This document shows, one piece after another, positions 1 to 11,988 of a stretch of DNA of 64,000 nucleotides. The notes under the pieces are model-generated. The model saw only the letters and a program-made list of their open reading frames with translations. It made no database searches and was not told where the DNA came from. The translations under genes and the position numbers were made by a program. The DNA comes from Mesorhizobium sp. M2A.F.Ca.ET.046.03.2.1. GTDB taxonomy: Bacteria; Pseudomonadota; Alphaproteobacteria; Rhizobiales; Rhizobiaceae. How positions within the stretch are numbered: position 1 is the first letter of the stretch; every line of letters starts with the position of its first letter. The stretch is taken from assembly GCF_003952425.1 (NCBI RefSeq), contig NZ_CP034449.1:2356001-2420000 (forward strand), written 5' to 3'.

Positions 1-2
1 GC

Positions 3-365
3 AACGTCCAGACCAATCAGATCCTCTACAATCTCTCGCGGCGCGGGACGGAATTCGACTTGGCACCTTGGAGCCTGAAGCGCGGCATCCCGCTGATGGC
101 CTATTCGCCGGTGGAGCAGGGTGCGCTCGCCCGGAATGCTCGGCTCGAAGCCGTAGCTTCGCGCCACAACGCCACCGCCGCCCAGATCGCGCTCGCCTGG
201 GTGATGGCGCAGCCCGGCGTCATCGCCATTCCAAAGGCCGGCCGCCAGGAGCATGTCCGCCAGAACGCCGCCGCGCTCGACATCAAGCTGACGCCTGAGG
301 ATTTCGCTGAACTCGACCGCGTCTTCCCGCCGCCGACGCGCAGGCGCGGCCTGGAGATGATATAG
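3..365 (+). CDS. Aldo/keto reductase, C-terminal part (cut by window start)
   Basis: The open frame enters from the left edge and ends at a TAG at 363-365, so only the last ~120 residues are visible. The segment reads NVQTNQILYNLSRRG, then PWSLKRGIPLMAYSPVEQG, then AQIALAWVMAQPGVIAIPKAG. These match the C-terminal half of the NADPH-dependent aldo/keto reductase barrel: the strand carrying AYSP, the helix IALAW, and the cofactor-loop motif IPKAG. The catalytic Tyr and Lys would lie upstream, outside the window. Family assignment is firm; the substrate cannot be told. Confidence 0.85.
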   Translation, partial: NVQTNQILYNLSRRGTEFDLAPWSLKRGIPLMAYSPVEQGALARNARLEAVASRHNATAAQIALAWVMAQPGVIAIPKAGRQEHVRQNAAALDIKLTPEDFAELDRVFPPPTRRRGLEMI

Positions 366-384
366 CCACAACTTCGATCCGGAT

Positions 385-1218
385 TTGCAAGTGAGCCGGG
401 AGCAGGCATTGGAACGAATTTCCGCCGGACCGCATCACACGGCCTATAAAATCGGCGACTTGACCGTCACCTCGCTCCGCGACGGTTATGTCGACATGCC
501 GGTCCGGCGGCTGCATAAGCCGGGAGGCGAGCCCTTCGGCGACGATCTCCCCCCGCAGGTGCCGCTCTTCGACGGCGCGCTCAGATTGTCGGTCAATGCC
601 TTTGCCATCGACGACGGCGAAGACATCACGCTGATCGATACGGGCTCCTCGAACGCCTGGCACCCGACGATGGGCTTTCTGCCGCAGGCGCTGGGCGAGG
701 CGACGATCGCCGTCGATCGCATACGCACAATTGCCTTCACCCACACCCATCTCGACCACATCCACGGGCTTGTCCTTGCCGATGGTCGCGACGGTTTCCC
801 GCGGCTCTCCCGCCTGTTTGTCCCTCGAGCAGAGCTCGACATGTTCCGGTCGGTAGCGAGGTTGAGCCCCTTCCATGATCGAGCGCTGCCTTTGGATCCA
901 GGACAGCGCCTGAGCGCGAATATCGAGGCCGTCGCCGCTCCCGGCCATGAAATCGGCCATACCGGCTTTCGTGTCACGAGCGGCGGCGAGACGTTGCTGG
1001 TCTGGGGCGACATCGTGCATGTGCCGTCGCTTCAGTTCGAGCGACCGGACATCACATGGGAATTCGACGCCGATCAGGACCAGGCGCGCGAGACCCGGCT
1101 GCGCATTTTGGCGCTTGCCGCCGACAATGCCTGGTGCGTCGCCGGAGCGCATCTCGATTCACCGGGCGTCGGCCGGATTTCGCGAGGCGAAACAGGCTTT
1201 CGCTTCGAACCTCTGTAG
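385..1218 (+). CDS. MBL-fold metallo-hydrolase
   Basis: A 277-residue protein of the metallo-beta-lactamase superfamily. The zinc motif H-x-H-x-D-H is at residues 120-125 (HTHLDH), followed by a His in GHEIGHTGF (~188), an Asp in VWGDIVHV (~211) and a C-terminal His in AGAHLDSPG (~255), so both metal sites look complete. Length and layout fit the group that includes quorum-quenching lactonases and uncharacterised hydrolases. The substrate is not predictable. The start is TTG at 385, 19 bases after the aldo/keto reductase stop, so the two may be co-transcribed; a later start is possible because no strong ribosome site is seen. Confidence 0.8.
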   Translation: MQVSREQALERISAGPHHTAYKIGDLTVTSLRDGYVDMPVRRLHKPGGEPFGDDLPPQVPLFDGALRLSVNAFAIDDGEDITLIDTGSSNAWHPTMGFLPQALGEATIAVDRIRTIAFTHTHLDHIHGLVLADGRDGFPRLSRLFVPRAELDMFRSVARLSPFHDRALPLDPGQRLSANIEAVAAPGHEIGHTGFRVTSGGETLLVWGDIVHVPSLQFERPDITWEFDADQDQARETRLRILALAADNAWCVAGAHLDSPGVGRISRGETGFRFEPL

Positions 1219-1323
1219 GAACGCCACATCCTGGCCGCTTGCTCAAGTCGCATCCGCAATCGCCGATCGGTACAATGAGTCAACACCGCTTGTGTTCTTT
1301 TGCGGTCCCTCGAGCGGCTGGAT

Positions 1324-1914
1324 TTATCGAATCTCGGTTTTCAGCCTTTCAAAGGCATCCCGGACATATCCTTCCAGCGGATGCCTGGCGTGTTGCTGCT
1401 GCCATGTCTCCACCGCTAGGCGCAACGCGACGACCGTCACCAAGGCGACCAGTCGCAGACTGTCGCGGGCCTGGTCCGGCCGTAACTCGCACAACCCTTC
1501 GAAAATGGCTTGCTCAAGCTGCAGGTAGCCCGTGTGCCTGCGCGAGCGCAGCGTCTTGCTCTCCCGCATGATCTTTGCCGTCGCCATCATTTGCGCCCCC
1601 TGGAAGCTGCCGATGATATTGAGCAATGCATCGCGGGCGATGTCGATCGCCGTTCCCGTGGGTGGCTCCGCAAGGATCGATGCTTTGACCACGCTCGCGT
1701 GGTTGCCCAGGGATGCAAACAGCACCTCGTCCTTGCTTTTGAAATAGTGGAAGAACGTCCGGCGCGAGATGCCGGCGGCGGCGGCTATCTCGTCGAGCGT
1801 GGTCGCGTCATAGCCATTGGCCAGGAAAGCCTTCAGGCCGGCGTCGGCGATGCGGCGGGATGTTTCCCGCCGTTTCCGCTCGCGCAGGCCTTCTGGTTTT
1901 GGCGCATCGTTCAT
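1324..1914 (-). CDS. TetR/AcrR family transcriptional regulator
   Basis: A 196-residue regulator with an N-terminal helix-turn-helix (TSRRIADAGLKAF, then TTLDEIAAAAGISRRTFFHYF, residues ~20-60) typical of TetR. The C-terminal ligand domain is generic. It is convergent with the MBL hydrolase and divergent from the lipoprotein gene at 2081. A perfect palindrome at 2014-2028 in the divergent intergenic region is a likely binding site, so the regulator probably represses itself and perhaps the 2081-3656 pair. The effector is unknown. Confidence 0.88.
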   Translation of the reverse strand: MNDAPKPEGLRERKRRETSRRIADAGLKAFLANGYDATTLDEIAAAAGISRRTFFHYFKSKDEVLFASLGNHASVVKASILAEPPTGTAIDIARDALLNIIGSFQGAQMMATAKIMRESKTLRSRRHTGYLQLEQAIFEGLCELRPDQARDSLRLVALVTVVALRLAVETWQQQHARHPLEGYVRDAFERLKTEIR

Positions 1915-2013
1915 GGAGCGCTCCTGCCATGACCGCTCGCCGGATGCGACAGGAAATTTGGCGCATGTTCAAGTCCCGTCATTGCACCTCGCCATAATGG
2001 AGCCATCAATTTA

Positions 2014-2028
2014 TTGCACTGAGTGCAA
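2014..2028. promoter_or_regulatory. Candidate TetR operator
   Basis: TTGCACT-G-AGTGCAA is a perfect 15-base palindrome about 100 bases upstream of the TetR gene start and about 50 bases upstream of the divergent 2081 gene. Size and symmetry fit a TetR-family operator. The assignment to the neighbouring regulator is inferred from position. Confidence 0.6.
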
Positions 2029-2080
2029 TTATTGACGCTCCCCAACACGCCCCGCCGGGCCCATCCATGCAGAGGCATCC

Positions 2081-2995
2081 ATGGCAGCTTGCTTGCGTTC
2101 ACGTCGCGAGGCTCACATCGGTCGCGGCCTGGCCGATCGGCAGGTATGCCGCGCCGACCACAGCATAATATGGCCGTTTGTGCTGGTCTTGAGCATGCTC
2201 GCGGTCGGCTGCGCGTCCGCGCCGCTGGATCAGGTAGGCTCGCTGCAATCCTATGACGAGCTGAAACCGTCGGACGGTTGGTTGGCCCGCTCGCTGATGC
2301 GGGTGAGCAAGGACGACGTGCTCGCGGCAAGAACCGTTCGGATCATTCCGACAGGCTTTTCACCGCCCGCCGCCGGAAAATCGACATTGACGCCGGCGCA
2401 GCGCGGCCTGATCACGAATGCCGTCGACAGGACCCTCTGCTCAGGCCTCAGCCAGCGCTTTCAAGTGGTCGCCCTGACCGAGCCGGCCGACCTGACGGTC
2501 CACTCCATGGTAACGCATGCGACGCCGACGAATGCGCTGGCGGTCGGCGTTTCGAAAGTTGCGTCCACGGCGGTTTCCGTCGCGCTTCCCGAAATGCACA
2601 TTCCGGTTCCGCGCCTGCCGATCGGATTGGGCAGCCTGTCGCTTGAAGCCGAAGCGGTTGGCGTCAACGGCAAGCAGGCGGCGGCCATGATCTGGGGACG
2701 CGGCGCGAACGCGCTGCTGGATTCGGGTCGGGTCGCCCGCGAGGGCGACGCCTACGAGCTGGCGGCGAAGTTCGGCCACGATTTCAGCAAGCTCCTGGTC
2801 ACCGGCAAGACGCCCTTCGGCACGCTGCCGTCGCTGCCAACCAGGGCGGAGATGCGCGCCATGGTCGGCAGGGAGCCGAAATACCCTGCCTGCAAGACAT
2901 TCGGCAAACCGCCTGGACTGGTCGGCTTCGTCGGCGATCGGATGGGGCTGCCGCCGGCCTGGACCGACAAGGGAGCCGCGGTGCGCAATGATTGA
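2081..2995 (+). CDS. DUF3313-like lipoprotein
   Basis: A protein of up to 304 residues. A hydrophobic stretch (IIWPFVLVLSMLAVGC) ends in a lipobox-like L-A-V-G-C with the Cys near residue 46, so the mature protein is probably a lipid-anchored envelope protein. The sequence after it (YDELKPSDGW, then ARTVRIIPTGF and the AVDRTLCSGLSQRF region) resembles DUF3313 lipoproteins of unknown function. The ATG at 2081 gives an unusually long pre-signal region, so the true start may be an internal alternative codon. It overlaps the next gene by 8 bases, implying translational coupling with the membrane methyltransferase. Confidence 0.7.
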   Translation: MAACLRSRREAHIGRGLADRQVCRADHSIIWPFVLVLSMLAVGCASAPLDQVGSLQSYDELKPSDGWLARSLMRVSKDDVLAARTVRIIPTGFSPPAAGKSTLTPAQRGLITNAVDRTLCSGLSQRFQVVALTEPADLTVHSMVTHATPTNALAVGVSKVASTAVSVALPEMHIPVPRLPIGLGSLSLEAEAVGVNGKQAAAMIWGRGANALLDSGRVAREGDAYELAAKFGHDFSKLLVTGKTPFGTLPSLPTRAEMRAMVGREPKYPACKTFGKPPGLVGFVGDRMGLPPAWTDKGAAVRND

Positions 2996-3656
2996 GGCGA
3001 TGACGCAAATGCAGAAGAAGTCACCGATGCCGCTTTCCGCGACGGTTTTTCAACAGGGCAGAAGGATCCGTTTCCTTTGGCTGGTTGCTCCCGTTGCCCT
3101 GGCGCCGGCCCTGCTTGCGGAAAGTGGCTGGCCGCAAGGCAGTACCTTTCGCGAAATGCTGGAATTTGCAGGTACCGTGCTGATCCTCATCTGCATCGGC
3201 GGCCGCTGCTGGGCGTCCCTGTATGTTGGCGGACGCAAGAACCGAGAGCTCGTCACGACCGGCCCCTATGCCTATACGCGCAACCCGCTCTATTTATTCT
3301 CGGCCCTTAGACTGGCCGGCGTCGGGCTGACATTCGGCTCGCTGATCCTTTCGGCGTTTCTCTTTGTCTTCACCTGCCTGGTCTTTTCCTATGTCGCGAC
3401 GCGCGAAGTGGTCGCGCTGGATGCCATGTTTGGCGAGGCCTATCGGCGCTATCGTGGAAGCGTGCCTGCCTTCTTTCCCCGTCTGCGGCGCGATGCCGTC
3501 GACGTCCTGGGCTCGTCTCTCGTCACGTTCGACTCGGTGGCGCTGAAGCGGACCGCCATCGACGGCTCCTACTTCCTTGCGGCGATACTCGCGGTCGAAT
3601 TGTTCGGCTGGCTCCAGTCGGCAGGGCTGGTGACGCCGATGTTCCGATTGTTTTGA
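2988..3656 (+). CDS. Isoprenylcysteine methyltransferase-like membrane protein
   Basis: A 222-residue integral membrane protein with about four to five hydrophobic segments. The segment GGRKNRELVTTGPYAYTRNP (~82-101), followed by LYLFS, and the later E-x-x-x-x-F-G-x-x-Y-x-x-Y block (~139-152) are hallmarks of the ICMT/PEMT fold, which uses S-adenosylmethionine. Bacterial members methylate phospholipids or unknown acceptors; the substrate cannot be assigned. It starts inside the end of the lipoprotein gene and its stop lies immediately beside the convergent mutS stop. Confidence 0.75.
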   Translation: MIEAMTQMQKKSPMPLSATVFQQGRRIRFLWLVAPVALAPALLAESGWPQGSTFREMLEFAGTVLILICIGGRCWASLYVGGRKNRELVTTGPYAYTRNPLYLFSALRLAGVGLTFGSLILSAFLFVFTCLVFSYVATREVVALDAMFGEAYRRYRGSVPAFFPRLRRDAVDVLGSSLVTFDSVALKRTAIDGSYFLAAILAVELFGWLQSAGLVTPMFRLF

Positions 3657-6395
3657 TTACCGGCTCGCCAGCCCCTTCAGCCGGTAGAGCGCCTCCAGCG
3701 CCTCGCGCGGCGTCATCTCGTCGGGATTGATTGCGCCCAGCGCTTCGCCCAGCGCATCGCTCTTGACCGGCTTCGGCGCTTCGCGCTTCACCGCCACCGA
3801 AAACAGCGGCAAATCGTCGACCAGCCGGTTTGTCTTGCCCGAAACCTCGCCCTCTTCCAGCTGATGCAGGACTTCCCTGGCCCGGGCGACGACCGCCTCC
3901 GGCAGGCCGGCCAACCGCGCCACCTGCACGCCGTAGGAGCGATCGGCCGCGCCTTTGCCGACCTCGTGCAGGAAGACGACGTCGCCTTCCCATTCCTTGA
4001 CCCGCATGGTGACGTTGTGGAGCCGGGGGAGCTTGCCGGCCAGCGCCGTCATCTCGTGGAAATGCGTGGCGAAAATCGCCCGGCAGCGGTTCTTTTCGTG
4101 CAGGTATTCAACCGCCGCCCAGGCGATCGACAATCCGTCGAAGGTGGCGGTGCCGCGGCCGATCTCGTCCAGGATCACCAGCGCCCGCTCGCCCGCCTGA
4201 TTGAGGATCGCCGCCGTCTCGACCATCTCGACCATGAAGGTCGAGCGGCCGCGCGCCAGGTCGTCCGAGGCGCCGACGCGTGAGAACAGGCGGTCGACGA
4301 CGCCGAAATGGGCGCTTTGCGCCGGCACGAAGGAGCCGGTCTGGGCCAGAATGGCGATCAGTGCGTTTTGCCTGAGGAATGTCGATTTACCGCCCATATT
4401 GGGGCCGGTGAGCAGCCAGATGGCGCCGGCCCTGGCGCCGCTTTCGGGCGAGAGGTCGCAATCATTGGCGACGAACGGCCCTTCGCCGGAACGCCTGAGC
4501 GCCTGCTCGACCACCGGGTGGCGCCCGCCGACAATTTCGAAAGCGAGGCCGGCATCGACTACCGGCCGGCACCAGCCCTCGCTTTCCGAAAGAAGCGCCA
4601 ACGCCGCCGACACGTCCAGAGCGGCAAGCGCCTCGGCGCCGGCGCGGATGCTGTCCGCTTCAGCCACCACTTCCGCTGTCAGCCGGTCGAAGGCGGCGAG
4701 CTCGATGCTCAGCGCCCGGTCGGCGGCGTTGGCGATCTTTGATTCCAGCTCCGCCAGTTCCGTCGTGGTGAAGCGCATGGCGTTGGCCATGGTCTGGCGG
4801 TGGATGAAGCGTGCCTTGGCGGCGTCGCTGCCGGTCATGATCGAGTGGTGGCTGGCCGTCACTTCGATGTAATAGCCGAGCACATTGTTATGCCGGATCT
4901 TCAACGAGCGGATGCCGGTTTCCTCAATGAGCGAGCGCTCCAGCCCGGCGATCACTTTTCGCGATTCGTCGCGCAGCGCCCGCATCTCGTCGAGCTCGGC
5001 GTGATAGCCGGTACGCACGAAGCCGCCGTCGCGCCTGATCAACGGCAGCTCGTCGTCGAGCGCTTCGCTGAGGTGGCCGGCAAGCGCCTCGGGCAGGGCC
5101 TTGATCGCGGCCAGCGCCGCGGCGAGCTCGGCGGGCAGCGCGGTTGCCGCGAACAATTCGGCGATCGCTCTCGCCGCCTCGAAGCCGGCGCGCAGCGCCC
5201 CCAGATCGCGCGGCCCGCCGCGGTTGAGCGCCAGCCTGGACAGCGCCCTCGGCATGTCGGCGACGCTTTTCAGGCTCGCCCGCAGGCTCTGGCAGAGCCG
5301 CACTTCGGAGCGGAAGAAGGAGACCGAATCCAACCTTGCCGCGATTGCGGCCGGGTCGGTCAGCGGCGCCATCAGCCGATCGGCGAGCAATCTCGCCCCG
5401 CCGCCGGTCACGGTGCGGTCGATCGCCTTGAACAGCGAGCCGTCGCGGCTACCGGAGAGCGTGCGCAGCAGTTCCAGGTTGGCGCGGGTCGCCGGGTCGA
5501 TGAACAGCGTCGAGCCCTGCTCCTCGCGCTCGGGCCGCGACAGCGGCGGGCGTTCGGCTTTTTGCGTCTTTTCGACATAGGCGATGGCGCCCGAAATCGC
5601 CGACAATTCGGCGCGCGAGAAGGTGCCGAAACTGTCCGGCGTCGCGACCTCGAAGAAGCGCGCGATGCGGCCCGTGGCCGAGGCCGAATCGAACAACGAC
5701 GGCGGCTGCGGATTGGCGACCCGGCCAAGCACATCGAAGATCGGCCTGAGCTCCGGATCGTGGAAAACCGGCTCGGCGACGATCAATTCGCGCGGGTCGA
5801 CGCGAAAGATGTCGGCAAGCAGCCGCTCGGCGCTCGTCTCGGCAACGCGGAACGCGCCGGTCGAAATGTCGATCCAGACCAGCGCAAAGCTCGCCTGGCT
5901 GGCAGCGGCGCCGCCAGCCTTAACGCGGCCGAGCGCCATCAAGAAACTCGATTCCGAGGGCGCGAGCAGCTTGTCCTCGGTGATGGTGCCGGGCGTGACC
6001 AGCCGCACCACGTCCCGGCGCACCACCGATTTTGAGCCGCGTTTCTTGGCTTCCGCCGGATCCTCGATCTGCTCGCAGACGGCGACGCGAAAACCCTGCG
6101 CGATCAGCTTTTGCAGATAGTCGTCCGCCGCATGCACCGGTACGCCGCACATCGGAATGTCGTGGCCCTGGTGCTTGCCGCGCTTGGTCAAAACGATGCC
6201 GAGGGCCTGGCTCGCCTTCTCCGCGTCGTCGAAGAACAGCTCGTAGAAATCGCCCATGCGGTAGAACAAAAGCGAGTCAGGGTTCGCCGCCTTGATCTCG
6301 ATATACTGCTCCATCATCGGCGTGACGCCCCCGGTGGCGGGCGCAGGCGTCGTCGTCTCCTGGGCGTCGTTGTCTGTCGGCATGTGCATGTTCAT
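3657..6395 (-). CDS. mutS: DNA mismatch repair protein MutS
   Basis: A 912-residue protein, full length for the family. The N-terminal mismatch-recognition domain carries the Phe-x-Glu wedge in [10 protein letters not shown] (~45-54). The C-terminal ATPase has Walker [10 protein letters not shown] and Walker [16 protein letters not shown] with the signature helix after it, and ends with a helix-turn-helix dimerisation tail ([16 protein letters not shown]). MutS recognises base mismatches and small loops and recruits MutL. It is a stand-alone gene on the minus strand, convergent with the methyltransferase. Confidence 0.98.
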   Translation of the reverse strand: MNMHMPTDNDAQETTTPAPATGGVTPMMEQYIEIKAANPDSLLFYRMGDFYELFFDDAEKASQALGIVLTKRGKHQGHDIPMCGVPVHAADDYLQKLIAQGFRVAVCEQIEDPAEAKKRGSKSVVRRDVVRLVTPGTITEDKLLAPSESSFLMALGRVKAGGAAASQASFALVWIDISTGAFRVAETSAERLLADIFRVDPRELIVAEPVFHDPELRPIFDVLGRVANPQPPSLFDSASATGRIARFFEVATPDSFGTFSRAELSAISGAIAYVEKTQKAERPPLSRPEREEQGSTLFIDPATRANLELLRTLSGSRDGSLFKAIDRTVTGGGARLLADRLMAPLTDPAAIAARLDSVSFFRSEVRLCQSLRASLKSVADMPRALSRLALNRGGPRDLGALRAGFEAARAIAELFAATALPAELAAALAAIKALPEALAGHLSEALDDELPLIRRDGGFVRTGYHAELDEMRALRDESRKVIAGLERSLIEETGIRSLKIRHNNVLGYYIEVTASHHSIMTGSDAAKARFIHRQTMANAMRFTTTELAELESKIANAADRALSIELAAFDRLTAEVVAEADSIRAGAEALAALDVSAALALLSESEGWCRPVVDAGLAFEIVGGRHPVVEQALRRSGEGPFVANDCDLSPESGARAGAIWLLTGPNMGGKSTFLRQNALIAILAQTGSFVPAQSAHFGVVDRLFSRVGASDDLARGRSTFMVEMVETAAILNQAGERALVILDEIGRGTATFDGLSIAWAAVEYLHEKNRCRAIFATHFHEMTALAGKLPRLHNVTMRVKEWEGDVVFLHEVGKGAADRSYGVQVARLAGLPEAVVARAREVLHQLEEGEVSGKTNRLVDDLPLFSVAVKREAPKPVKSDALGEALGAINPDEMTPREALEALYRLKGLASR

Positions 6396-6562
6396 GCCGG
6401 GACGCTAGCAGAAGTGGCAGCCCGGTTTAATGCCGGCGGCGCGAAAAGCAGGGGAAGACTGGACGGTTGCGCCATCAGCAGGAACAGGGTGCGCAAGGCA
6501 TGTTGCCTCACGAGGTCGGCCGACATATGGATCGTCCGGGCCCATGAGAACATGGTGGGGCG

Positions 6563-7747
6563 ATGAAGCAGGACGGACACGAGACGTTCGAGGAGATGGT
6601 CGGCCCCGCCGGCTCGCTCGGCCGCATTCGGCTTCTTGCCGCTAACCGAGCCAACCGAACCAGAACCAAAATCAAGGCGTGGACGCGGATACGGCTGCCC
6701 TTCATCCTTCCGGCGCGCGGGCCGATTTCGGGCCTCGATGGCGGCATCGACATGCCTCTCCACATCTTCAGTCGCGATCCGTTGATCCTCTATGTACCTG
6801 TCGGCGGCAGGCGCCCTCTCTACGCGCTCGCCGCCTTCTGCCGACGCCTTGCGCCACGGCGCGCTACCTTCCTTCTGATGCCGAACTGGACGCTGGAACG
6901 GCCGGCCGTCGTCGAGCAGATACGCAAGGATCTCGCCTGGTTCGCCAGGACCTGCCCCAAACACGAGCTGATCTTTCTCTGCAACACAGAGGAAGAGCGA
7001 CGCCTGATTGCAGGCGTTGGCGGCAATGCAATCTTCTCCAATCACAATCTGATGATCTCGGAAGACGTCTTCCGGCCGCTGCCTGACGTGCCGGTCGAGT
7101 ACGATGCCGTCTACAATGGCCGCATCTCGCACACCAAGCGGCACTATCTCGCCTTCGAGATCGAAAGACTGGTCCATGTGACGTCCTCGATCGGCGAATT
7201 GCCGCCGGCCGGCGACCGCGCCTTCCTTCGCCGCCTGCAGGCGCAATCGCCGCTTCACAGCATCGCCAATCCGCTCGTCGATGGCCTGCCCGGCCGGCTG
7301 ACCTCCGCCGAAGTCAACCGCGTCTACAACCAGGCCGCGGTCGGGCTCTGCCTGTCGGCGGTGGAAGGGGCAATGTATTCCAGCATGGAGTATCTGCTGG
7401 CCGGGTTGTCGATCGTCTCGACACCGAGCATCGGCGGCCGCGACGTCTATTTCGATCCGGACTACTGCATTATCGCCGAGCCGGAGCCGGCCGCGATCCG
7501 CCGCGCGGTCGAGCGGCTTCGCGACCGGGCCATACCGCGGGAGGAGATTCGCGGCCGCACGCTTGAAAGGGTAAAGGCGGAACGGTTGGAACTGATGGCC
7601 TATCTCTCGGCGCTTAAGCGACGCTTGGGAAGCGATGATCCGCCCTTCTCCGAATGGCCGTTCGCCGGCACCTCTGGGCTGACGCGCTGGGCTTCGGTCA
7701 GCGAGCACCTTCGTGAGATTGCGGCGATTTCATCGGGCAAGATTTGA
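6563..7747 (+). CDS. Glycosyltransferase-like protein of unknown specificity
   Basis: A protein of up to 394 residues. The C-terminal half has the layout of a GT-B transferase: YDAVYNGRISHTKRH (~173-187), then a segment with AAVGLCLSAVEGAMYSSMEY and LLAGLSIVSTPSIGGRD, where the E of VEGAMYSSMEY and the switch to STPSIGG resemble the nucleotide-sugar site of family 1/4 enzymes. The first ~60 residues from ATG 6563 look poorly conserved; ATG 6752 (MPLHIFSRDP) is an alternative start. It lies between mutS and the malic enzyme, away from the exo cluster. Function is tentative. Confidence 0.6.
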   Translation: MKQDGHETFEEMVGPAGSLGRIRLLAANRANRTRTKIKAWTRIRLPFILPARGPISGLDGGIDMPLHIFSRDPLILYVPVGGRRPLYALAAFCRRLAPRRATFLLMPNWTLERPAVVEQIRKDLAWFARTCPKHELIFLCNTEEERRLIAGVGGNAIFSNHNLMISEDVFRPLPDVPVEYDAVYNGRISHTKRHYLAFEIERLVHVTSSIGELPPAGDRAFLRRLQAQSPLHSIANPLVDGLPGRLTSAEVNRVYNQAAVGLCLSAVEGAMYSSMEYLLAGLSIVSTPSIGGRDVYFDPDYCIIAEPEPAAIRRAVERLRDRAIPREEIRGRTLERVKAERLELMAYLSALKRRLGSDDPPFSEWPFAGTSGLTRWASVSEHLREIAAISSGKI

Positions 7748-7885
7748 CTGTCGCCGGCAGCGCGGAGGAACGCCGTCACTTGATCGCTTGGCGGTTTACA
7801 GCGGCTGAGTATGGCCTTAAGCGGTAGTTCAAAACGATGCGCTCGCCTCAAGAGCGCGAATTTGGTGAGGAAAACGTCAGGCATC

Positions 7886-10165
<2,280 letters not shown>

Positions 10166-10203
10166 CGGGCCGGCGCGTCAAAGGCCCTGCTTGGGATCAA
10201 ACA

Positions 10204-10234
10204 AAAGGGCCCACGGCGATGCCACGGGCCCTTT
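10204..10234. terminator. Bidirectional terminator between maeB and porin
   Basis: AAAGGGCCC (10204-10212) and GGGCCCTTT (10226-10234) form a perfect 9-bp stem with a 13-base loop, flanked by A's on the left and T's on the right. It sits between two convergent stop codons, as expected for a two-way intrinsic terminator. Confidence 0.8.
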
Positions 10235-10256
10235 CCGTATGAGGTGGTAGGGTCAA

Positions 10257-11417
10257 TCAGAACGAGCGCTGGAAGCGGACGATGCCGCCGACGCTGTCTT
10301 TCTTGTCGGCCTTGGTCCAATTGCCGAACGGGGTGCCGCCGTCGAAGTGGCCGAAATGATCCCAATCAACTTCGGTCGTGATCGTGAAGCCCGGGACAAT
10401 GGTGTAGGCGACGTTTGCCGCCAACGCATAGTTCTTGTCGTCGTCGGCGGATGCCTGGACATTGAAGGACGTCTTGTCGTTGAACTTGTAGGTGCCGCCA
10501 CCCCATACGGCCCAGTTGCCGCCCCATGGCTTGTAGAAGCCGCGCCCGTGGGCATCGACTGCGTTGCCCGCATCGTCGCTCAGGTTGTCGTCGGTGCCGT
10601 AGCCGGCCATGATGAACAGGGATAGTTCCTTGTTGACGTTGACATCGAGGCGAACCTTGCCAGCCACTTCCTCGTAGTTGCTGTCATAGGCAACGACGCC
10701 AGTGAGCGCGCCCCAGTCGCCCTTGTACTTCAGGCCGCCGACGACGTGTGGAACATAGCTGTCGATGGTGCCGGTGGTACCGGAGCCTTCTTCGAGCGAG
10801 ACGACGCCCGAGAAGCCGCTGCCGGCGTCGAAATAGTAGCTGACGACGTTGGTGTCCTTGATGCCATACGGGATGATCGTGTCCTGGATGACATTGCCGG
10901 CATAACCGATGAACTGGTCATAAGGCGTCTCATCCTTACCGACGCGCAGGCCGCCGAGCTGGATCCAGGCGAAATGCAGGTCGGTCGCCTTGTTGGCGGC
11001 GGGATTGCTGTCGACGTCACCGTCGGCGGTGACCAGGTTCTTGTCGCCGAAATTGAAGCGCGTCTCGGTGTAGGTCTTCAACGTGCCGAGTTCGGTTTCC
11101 TGACCGGTCCAGGTCTTCAGCGTGAAGCGGGTGTTCTTGAACCAGGTGTTCTGGACGTCGCCGTCCCGAACGTCGACACTCTTGGCGCCGTCGAACGAGC
11201 CGACATCGCCCACGCCGGCGTCATAGCGGACGTAGCCGCCGACGCGCAGGCAGGTCTCGGTGCCGGGGATATAGAAGTAGCCGGCGCCATAGACGTCGCA
11301 GATCTTCACGTATTCGGCCGGTTCCGGCTCGGCAACGGTCACCGCGTCGGCGGCGCGGGCGCCCGAAACTGCGATCAGGGCCGCAGCGGAGCCGAGAAGA
11401 AGGCTCTTGATGTTCAT
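10257..11417 (-). CDS. Rhizobial outer-membrane porin
   Basis: A 386-residue protein with an N-terminal signal peptide (MNIKSLLLGSAAALIAVSGARA, cleavage after ARA), then EPAEYVKICDVYGAGYFYIPGT and CLRVGGYVRYD. This opening is characteristic of the Porin_2 family of Rhizobiales (RopA/Omp2b type). Many short alternating strands follow and the chain ends in Phe (VRFQRSF), the usual outer-membrane barrel terminus. It forms a trimeric diffusion pore. The upstream 11418-11690 region is AT-rich and probably holds the promoter. Confidence 0.92.
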   Translation of the reverse strand: MNIKSLLLGSAAALIAVSGARAADAVTVAEPEPAEYVKICDVYGAGYFYIPGTETCLRVGGYVRYDAGVGDVGSFDGAKSVDVRDGDVQNTWFKNTRFTLKTWTGQETELGTLKTYTETRFNFGDKNLVTADGDVDSNPAANKATDLHFAWIQLGGLRVGKDETPYDQFIGYAGNVIQDTIIPYGIKDTNVVSYYFDAGSGFSGVVSLEEGSGTTGTIDSYVPHVVGGLKYKGDWGALTGVVAYDSNYEEVAGKVRLDVNVNKELSLFIMAGYGTDDNLSDDAGNAVDAHGRGFYKPWGGNWAVWGGGTYKFNDKTSFNVQASADDDKNYALAANVAYTIVPGFTITTEVDWDHFGHFDGGTPFGNWTKADKKDSVGGIVRFQRSF

Positions 11418-11814
11418 TTTCTTGAATCTCCAGTCAAAGGTTCAAGACAGGCCTGACATGCCGTTCGGCGTTTGCCACCCCCGTCCCCATCGTTGAAAAA
11501 GTACGCGCACCGGCGCCGCTTCTTCGCTCTGGACATGACTTAATCGGTCGTCACGTACAACAGAGATTGCGTTCGAAAAGAGTCTTTTTGAATCTTATAA
11601 AGATCTTGTTGCTCAAATATCACGTCATATATTTGTAAAATTGGGACAACTTGCACACTTTATACAATCGAAACACTAAGAAATCCCGAGAATGTGCCAA
11701 ATGTGCCAATTATTACAGTTATATCACACTTAATTGCCCGGCTAATTATGTCGCAGGTTGCGCGGCAACCTTACCGAACCGCTCAGGACACGGGCATTTC
11801 TTCACCGGGCTGGT

Positions 11815-11981
11815 CTATGAAGACCGAACACCGCTTTGCCGACTACGGCCGCAAAAGCGCCGGCATGTATGTCACCGCAACCGGCGCGCCGGACAGCGCC
11901 ATTGCCTTCAAACCGACCGTGCAGACCCTTTCGTTTTCGCTGGTCTACCGATTCAACGAGGCGGGGAACGCCCGCTTCTGA
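11815..11981 (+). pseudogene. Remnant of an outer-membrane beta-barrel protein
   Basis: The frame ending at the TGA 11979-11981 reads KTEHRFADYGRKSAG, then AIAFKPTVQTLSFSLVYRFN. This looks like the last two to three strands of a small rhizobial opacity-type barrel, whose proteins end with FKPTVQ...GVSYRF. No signal peptide or N-terminal barrel is present; upstream the frame becomes AT-rich and unrelated. A stub left by deletion is the simplest reading. Residues after YRF (NEAGNARF) are probably read-through. Confidence 0.5.
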
Positions 11982-11988
11982 GACCGGG

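Noticed and set aside
7811..7885. Longer N terminus for the malic enzyme
   Set aside because: The 25 extra residues are Ser/Lys/Arg-rich and unlike the family; ATG 7886 gives the normal length.
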